DNA from: WVWW01 sp041568335
Lineage (GTDB): Bacteria; Acidobacteriota; Polarisedimenticolia; Polarisedimenticolales; Polarisedimenticolaceae
Assembly: GCA_041568335.1 (NCBI GenBank)
Contig: JBFFZZ010000080.1
Coordinates: forward strand, 1 to 11,422
Direction: 5' to 3'
Length of the DNA stretch: 11,422 nt
The notes under the pieces are model-generated. The model saw only the letters and a list, made by a program, of their open reading frames with translations, did not search any database and was not told the origin of the DNA. The number at the start of each line of letters is the position of its first letter. The first letter of the stretch is position 1. The position numbers and the translations under genes are program-made. Positions 7,548 to 11,422 of this stretch are shown here, piece after piece.

Positions 7548-8360
7548 TTAGGTCCCGGGAGACGGGGAGGCCAGCGGGGTGGATCCGGGGCCAGCGGGCC
7601 GGACGAGCAGGATGTCCTGGTAGCTGAGGTACTCCTCGCGGCCGCACCAGGAGCCGTAGCGGATCGGCCTGTCGATGCTCAGGCCGCGGTCCTCCAGGAC
7701 CTCGGTCATGGCCAGCTCGTCGAAGGCGACGGCGGCCTCGGGGACGCTGGTGCGGTGGACCGCCGTGTGCTCGACGACGTAGTCGAACGTCAGCGTGCTC
7801 TTGTCGTCCCTGATCAGCGCCCTCGACTCGTCGTTGAGCAGGAAGCAGGTGATCAGGCAGCGTCCCGTGGGCCGCATCACGCGGACGATCTCGTCCGTGT
7901 AGTGCTCCATGTCGGCGCGCAGCATGTGGGTGAAGACGGACGTCAGGAAGATGAAGTCGAACGAATCGTCGTCATAGGGGAAACGATACTCCCCGGGTCG
8001 GTACCGCCCCTTCGGGTTGTACTTCTTGTTGTAGACGTCGGCGACCTGGAACCGGAAGTTGGGGTAACGCGGCGTCACGTTCTTTCGACACCAGGCGATC
8101 CCCGGGGGTTGGATGTCGAATCCGTCGTACGACCCCGATCCATTCAGGTGGCGTGTCAGCGGGACGGCCATCCGACCGCATCCGCACCCGATGTCGAGCA
8201 CGCTCTCGTGCGGCTGCAGCCGGGCCAGGTCCGTGAAGTAGGGGAAGAACTCCTCGCCGATCGCGGCGTAGTCCCCGCCACCGACGGCGCGCACGAGCTT
8301 GCGCGGCGGTAGCGGGACGTCGGTGTTGGGTGATCGTTTGCGGAACAGACGCGAAAGCAT
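7548..8360 (-). CDS. Class I SAM-dependent methyltransferase
   Basis: This 270-residue Rossmann-fold methyltransferase has motif I VLDIGCGCGRM (residues 54-64), an acidic motif II residue in YDGFDIQ (D82), and the motif III/IV region DDSFDFIFLTSVFTHML (131-147). This is followed by MRPTGRCLIT, typical of the Methyltransf_11/25 group acting on small molecules, lipids or sugars. The substrate cannot be predicted. It lacks a signal peptide and should be cytosolic. ATG 8360 is preceded by AGAGGGG at a suitable distance. It heads the leftward cluster that includes the lipoprotein and small membrane protein, and is divergent from the CAP gene across 92 bp. Linkage to two envelope proteins hints at an envelope-related substrate, but this is weak inference. 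Confidence 0.92.
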   Translation of the reverse strand: MLSRLFRKRSPNTDVPLPPRKLVRAVGGGDYAAIGEEFFPYFTDLARLQPHESVLDIGCGCGRMAVPLTRHLNGSGSYDGFDIQPPGIAWCRKNVTPRYPNFRFQVADVYNKKYNPKGRYRPGEYRFPYDDDSFDFIFLTSVFTHMLRADMEHYTDEIVRVMRPTGRCLITCFLLNDESRALIRDDKSTLTFDYVVEHTAVHRTSVPEAAVAFDELAMTEVLEDRGLSIDRPIRYGSWCGREEYLSYQDILLVRPAGPGSTPLASPSPGT

Positions 8361-8380
8361 GAGGCCCCTCTGGCACGGGA

Positions 8381-8410
8381 AGTTTGAGACAGATCGCCGA
8401 AGCGAGTCAA
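8381..8410 (-). promoter_or_regulatory. Possible sigma70-type promoter for the methyltransferase operon
   Basis: On the minus strand, TTGACT (8405-8410) is followed after 18 nt by CAAACT (8381-8386). The -35 box is good but the -10 box is poor. It would give a leader of about 15 nt containing the AGAGGGG ribosome site. Confidence 0.25.
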
Positions 8411-8439
8411 GCCGCCGGGCCGGACGCCGCGGGCGACGT

Positions 8440-8445
8440 TAGAAT
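8440..8445 (+). promoter_or_regulatory. Possible -10 element for the CAP gene (leaderless type)
   Basis: TAGAAT is placed exactly 7 nt before ATG 8453, the same hexamer and spacing as for yjbQ. There is no convincing Shine-Dalgarno site (only GAGCGG immediately before the ATG). A start of transcription at or next to the A of the ATG would give a leaderless message. Confidence 0.5.
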
Positions 8446-8452
8446 TGAGCGG

Positions 8453-9325
8453 ATGAGAGTTGCCCCGGCCGCGCTTGCGTGTCTGCTCCTGTCGCCCGCG
8501 ACCGATGCGGCGGACTGGATCGATCGGGTCGTCGATCACGTAGCGAACGGTCGCGAACGGGCGGGCGCGGGCGCGCTCGAACGCCGCGCGGAGCTCGACG
8601 CGGTGGCGTCGGTCTACGCCCGCGAGGTCGCCGCGCGCCCGCATGCCAAGCGGCTCGTCCAGGAGCGCTCGATCAGCCGCTACCTCGAGGACGCCGACAT
8701 CGGCCCCTACCGCCTGGCCAAGATGCACCTCGACATGGGACGCGGTTATCGGGACTACGGCGAGAAGTTCGTCCGCTCGTGGAAACAGTACCGGCAAGCC
8801 TGGGAGAGCGCGATGGATCCCCGGTTCGACGCGGCGGGGTTTGCCAGCGCCCGCGGCTCCGACGACTGGGTCGTGTTCGTCGCGGTGCTGGTCGAGGACA
8901 TCGTCATCCCGACCGACCTTCGCGCCCTGGAGCGTCGTGCACTGGAGGGAGTCAACGAGGTTCGGATCGAGCACGGACTCGAGCCGCTCGAGTACCACGA
9001 GAAGCTGACCGTCGCCGCGCGCGACTACAGTCAGAAGATGGCGAGGTACGACTTCTTCTCCCACACCGGAGCCGACGGGTCGCGCCTCGAGGACCGCGCG
9101 GAGGTCTTCGGTCTGGGCTACCGGTCGATTGCCGAGAACCTGCACTCCAGCCGCGGCCACGACGACCCGGTGCCGGTCGCGATCGACGGGTGGATGAAGA
9201 GCCGTGGTCATCGCAAGAACATCCTCAACGACGAGTTCACCCACACGGGGACCGGGGTCGCGATGACCGAGGACGGGCAGGTGTACTTCACGCAACTGTT
9301 CATGTTGCCGAAGCCCGGACGTTGA
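8453..9325 (+). CDS. Secreted CAP-domain protein with degenerate N-terminal CAP-like copy
   Basis: This 290-residue protein has a short signal peptide (residues 1-19 or so, cleavage near ATDA). The C-terminal half (about 155-288) is a CAP/SCP-PR1 domain, with H204 (FFSHTG), E228 (IAENLH), H253 in WMKSRGHRKNIL, and the closing GTGVAMTEDGQVYFTQLF. The N-terminal half (about 41-150) repeats the layout in decayed form: AELDAVASVYAREVAAR parallels EKLTVAARDYSQKMA, and WESAMDPRFDAAGFASARG with the following VVFVAVLVED parallels the C-terminal W-to-F block, but without the His/Glu cavity residues. Bacterial CAP proteins are secreted and of mostly unknown function. ATG 8453 is chosen for the signal peptide; an in-frame start at 8384 would bury it. 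The stop overlaps the gluQ start by 4 nt. Confidence 0.9.
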   Translation: MRVAPAALACLLLSPATDAADWIDRVVDHVANGRERAGAGALERRAELDAVASVYAREVAARPHAKRLVQERSISRYLEDADIGPYRLAKMHLDMGRGYRDYGEKFVRSWKQYRQAWESAMDPRFDAAGFASARGSDDWVVFVAVLVEDIVIPTDLRALERRALEGVNEVRIEHGLEPLEYHEKLTVAARDYSQKMARYDFFSHTGADGSRLEDRAEVFGLGYRSIAENLHSSRGHDDPVPVAIDGWMKSRGHRKNILNDEFTHTGTGVAMTEDGQVYFTQLFMLPKPGR

Positions 9326-10287
9326 GCCCCGCGCGGGTACGCGGGCGCTATGCGCCGAGCCCGACCGGCGAGCTGCACCTCGGGAACGGTTCGACTGCGC
9401 TGCTGGCCTGGCTCTCGATTCGCGCGCGCGACGGCGTCTTCGTCATGCGCATCGAGGACCTCGACCGCAACCGCTCGCGTGACGAGCTCGCCGATCAGTG
9501 TCTTAGCGATCTCGACTGGCTCGGGCTCGACTGGGACGAGGGACCGGACCGCGGCGGCCCGTACGGCCCCTACACGCAGTGGGAGCGTCGCCGGGACTAC
9601 GACCGTGCTTTCGAGCGGCTGAAACGCGACGGCCGTCTGTACCCTTGCTTCTGTTCCCGCCGCGACATCGCCGGCGCCGCGAGCGCGCCCCAGGAGCCCG
9701 CGGAGATGCGACGCTACCCGGGCACCTGCCGCTCGATCCCGTTCGACGAGGCGGCGGCCCGTGTCGAGCGCAACGCCCGCCACGCCTGGCGGTTCCGCGT
9801 CCCGGAGGGCCCGGCCCCGGTCTTCGAGGACCTCGTGCGTCACCGTTGGGGCGAGGACCACGCGACGCCGGGCGACTTCGTCGTCTACCGGGCCGACGGT
9901 GTCCCGGCCTATCAGCTGGCGGTCGTGGTCGACGACGCCGCGATGGCCATCGACGAGGTCGTGCGCGGCGACGATCTGCTGCCGTCGACACCGGCACAGC
10001 TCCTGCTGTACGACGCCCTGGGTCTCGACGTCCCGTGCTTCGGCCATGTCCCGCTGCTGCTGGGGACCGACGGGGCGCGGTTGTCCAAGAGACACCGGGG
10101 GATCACGCTCCGTGAGCTGCGCGAGGCGGGCCACGACCCGGCGGCCCTCGTCGGCCGGCTCGCGAGGCTGCTCGGTTTGCGACCGGACGCGACCCCGGTC
10201 GCGCCGCGAGATCTCGTTTCCGGTTTCGATCTCTCGTCCGTTGCACCGGTGGAACGGGGTTACGTCGTCGACCCGGCGGCCTGGTAG
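9322..10287 (+). CDS. gluQ: Glutamyl-Q tRNA(Asp) synthetase
   Basis: This 321-residue GluQ-RS is a class I aminoacyl-tRNA synthetase paralogue. It attaches glutamate to the queuosine base of tRNA(Asp) and lacks the anticodon-binding half of GluRS. The motifs seen are APSPTGELHLGN (HIGH-type, 11-22), MRIEDLDRNR (42-51), the zinc site C109, C111, Y132 and C136 diagnostic of GluQ, the DGVPAYQLAVVVDDAAM block, and a KMSKS-type ARLSKRH. Length fits the family (about 300). The start is TTG at 9322, overlapping the CAP stop as TTGA. No ATG or GTG codon lies between there and the HLGN motif, while reading further upstream is only an overlap with the CAP gene. Function implies that the organism has queuosine in tRNA; no que gene is in the window. 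Translational coupling with the CAP gene is likely. Confidence 0.95.
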   Translation: MSPARVRGRYAPSPTGELHLGNGSTALLAWLSIRARDGVFVMRIEDLDRNRSRDELADQCLSDLDWLGLDWDEGPDRGGPYGPYTQWERRRDYDRAFERLKRDGRLYPCFCSRRDIAGAASAPQEPAEMRRYPGTCRSIPFDEAAARVERNARHAWRFRVPEGPAPVFEDLVRHRWGEDHATPGDFVVYRADGVPAYQLAVVVDDAAMAIDEVVRGDDLLPSTPAQLLLYDALGLDVPCFGHVPLLLGTDGARLSKRHRGITLRELREAGHDPAALVGRLARLLGLRPDATPVAPRDLVSGFDLSSVAPVERGYVVDPAAW

Positions 10288-10289
10288 CA
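10284..10289 (+). promoter_or_regulatory. Possible -10 element for the LolA-like gene
   Basis: TAGCAT overlaps the gluQ TAG stop and lies 40 nt before ATG 10330. It would give a leader of about 35 nt with a strong AAGGAG ribosome site. No -35 match is visible, and the gene could equally be read through from gluQ. Confidence 0.25.
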
Positions 10290-10329
10290 TGGTTGACTGA
10301 ACGGTCCGAATCCGTCCAAGGAGATTCTC

Positions 10330-11106
10330 ATGTCGAAAGCGGCGCGCGCCGGGTTTGTCCTCCTGTTGATGTTCAGCCTCGCGATGCCTCTCGGCGCACA
10401 GGAAAACGCTGGCGACTGGTTGAAGAAGATGGCCGAGCGATCGGCCGAGGGTCACTACAAGTTCCGCTTCAACGCGGATGTCAGCATGGTCCAGGAGGGA
10501 ATGCAGGCCGGCGTCAAGATCAACGGTTCGATGAACTACGCCACGGCCAAACGGTTCAACGCCGCGTTCGACGTCAACATGGACATGGGCGGCATGGCGA
10601 TGGCGATGGCGATGAAGACGATCGCCGATGGGGCGACTTTCTGGATCGAGATCGATTCACCGATGCTCGGCGGCAAACAGGTCATGAGTGGGACGACCGA
10701 ACAGTTCGAGAAGCTCGCCGAGATGGGCGGTGGCAATCTCGGCATGGGCGGGGTGGGGCAGGACCCGATCGAGCAGATCACCGGTCTCGTCGAGGCGTTC
10801 GATCTGACCGTTCAGGGCATCGAGTCCGGACGGGTCACCTTGCATGCCTCGATCTCGCCCGAACAGCTCGCGGGTTCCGCCGAGCTGGCGGCGCTGGGGG
10901 GCGCCATCGATTCACTGACGCTGATCCTCGACGAGAAGGAAGGGCTGCCGATCCAGCTGAAGGTGGCGGGCGAGCAGCCGATCATGACCATCGATTTCGT
11001 CGACTACCAATTCTTCGCCGCCGATGAGATCCGCGCCGCGGACTACGAGTACACGCCGCCCGAGGGGGTGACCGTCACCGACATCGGGGCGTTGCTCGGA
11101 AGCTAG
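10330..11106 (+). CDS. Exported LolA-like protein
   Basis: This 258-residue protein has a clear signal peptide: MSKAARAG, a hydrophobic core, and cleavage near LGA|QE at about residue 23. There is no lipobox Cys, so it is a soluble periplasmic or secreted protein. The mature part alternates beta strands, with NADVSMVQ, MNYATAKRFNAAFDVNMD, TFWIEID, LTLILDEKEGLPIQLKV and the closing YEYTPPEGVTVTD. This strand order resembles the LolA/LppX half-barrel that binds lipids or lipoproteins. The assignment is by pattern, and direct LolA function is unproven. A Met-rich run, MGGMAMAMAMK, interrupts one strand. The ATG is supported by AAGGAG 6-7 nt upstream. It begins 42 bp after gluQ and ends 4 bp before the DUF1015 start, suggesting co-transcription with the latter. 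Confidence 0.8.
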   Translation: MSKAARAGFVLLLMFSLAMPLGAQENAGDWLKKMAERSAEGHYKFRFNADVSMVQEGMQAGVKINGSMNYATAKRFNAAFDVNMDMGGMAMAMAMKTIADGATFWIEIDSPMLGGKQVMSGTTEQFEKLAEMGGGNLGMGGVGQDPIEQITGLVEAFDLTVQGIESGRVTLHASISPEQLAGSAELAALGGAIDSLTLILDEKEGLPIQLKVAGEQPIMTIDFVDYQFFAADEIRAADYEYTPPEGVTVTDIGALLGS

Positions 11107-11110
11107 AGCC

Positions 11111-11422
11111 GTGATCGTCCGCCCGTTCCGGGGTTTGCGTCCACGCAGCGACCTGGCCGAGTCCATTGCCAGCCCGCCCTACGACGTGCTCAGCTCGGAC
11201 GAGGCTCGACAGCTCGCACGAGGCAACCCCAACAGCTTCCTCCGCGTCATCAAGCCCGAGATCGATCTCGATCCCGCGATCGACCCTTACGACGAGCGCG
11301 TCTACGCGACCGGGGCGGCCAACCTGCGCGCGATGATCGAGGACGGCCGGATGGTGCGCGACCAAGCGCCGGCGTTCTACATCTACCGGCTCGTCATGGA
11401 TGGCCGCACCCAGACGGGGATC
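11111..11422 (+). CDS. DUF1015 family protein, N-terminal part
   Basis: This is the first 104 residues of a DUF1015 protein, cut by the right edge and open through it. It shows the family's opening pattern: VRPFRGLRP, ASPPYDVLSSDEARQLARGNPNSFLRVIKPEID and a later FYIYRL. Full-length members have about 400-430 residues. They are widespread in bacteria, and their molecular function is not established. The GTG start at 11111 is backed by GGAAG at 11098-11102 with 8-nt spacing and begins 4 bp after the LolA-like stop, so translational coupling is probable. Confidence 0.92.
   Translation, partial: MIVRPFRGLRPRSDLAESIASPPYDVLSSDEARQLARGNPNSFLRVIKPEIDLDPAIDPYDERVYATGAANLRAMIEDGRMVRDQAPAFYIYRLVMDGRTQTGI

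Noticed and set aside
7501..7647. N-terminal extension of the lipoprotein by 49 codons
   Set aside because: It would bury the signal peptide and lipobox and overlap the methyltransferase gene.
8156..9295. Long open frame antisense to the CAP gene and the methyltransferase 5' end (379 codons)
   Set aside because: It is the complement of a well-supported CAP domain and a signal peptide region. Its translation is Arg/Val/Ala-rich without motifs, as expected for antisense frames in high-G+C DNA.
8479..9321. Upstream in-frame extension of gluQ by 281 codons
   Set aside because: It overlaps the CAP gene in another frame, is Arg-rich and low in complexity, and GluQ begins normally at TTG 9322.
9208..10455. 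415-codon open frame antisense to gluQ
   Set aside because: It lies opposite a motif-complete GluQ-RS and shows no domain or start signal of its own.

Overview
This window is strongly G+C-rich, with C or G at most third codon positions. It is densely packed chromosomal DNA holding twelve protein genes, two of them cut by the window ends. Several features suggest a Gram-negative, diderm environmental bacterium: a TonB-type C-terminal domain, a lipoprotein signal, a Tat signal and a LolA-like secreted protein. The mix of domains (TonB fused to a receiver-like domain, an ALDH4-type PruA, a DUF1015 protein) reminds me of Acidobacteriota or related deep-branching phyla, but that is inference with low confidence. 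I see no mobile element, CRISPR array, tRNA or rRNA, and no stretch above 300 bases without a gene.

Left region (1-2000): the 3' half of a long-chain acyl-CoA synthetase gene runs rightward into the window. It converges on a Tat-exported metallo-beta-lactamase-fold hydrolase, and the two stop codons lie inside one perfect 16-bp palindrome. A 194-bp divergent intergenic region with clustered inverted repeats follows.

Centre-left (2001-5938): a 617-residue single-pass membrane protein has an N-terminal pseudo-receiver domain and a C-terminal TonB domain. It is followed by a YjbQ/UPF0047 gene, which converges after 4 bp on a leftward pruA (L-glutamate gamma-semialdehyde dehydrogenase).

Centre (4307-8360): four leftward genes form a likely operon, read from right to left: SAM methyltransferase, 396-residue lipoprotein, 89-residue membrane protein, pruA. 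The first three are tightly spaced. pruA follows an 84-bp gap with its own possible -10 element.

Right region (8453-11422): four rightward genes are closely linked. They are a secreted CAP-domain protein whose N-terminal half looks like a decayed second CAP copy, gluQ (overlapping it by 4 nt, TTG start), a LolA-like exported protein, and the start of a DUF1015 gene.

Most genes have ordinary housekeeping or envelope roles. The points most worth a second look are the pseudo-receiver/TonB hybrid protein, the identical TAGAAT-N7-ATG arrangement in front of two genes that lack Shine-Dalgarno sites (suggesting leaderless mRNAs), and the tandem CAP architecture. I do not see a clear multi-gene novel defence or biosynthetic system here.
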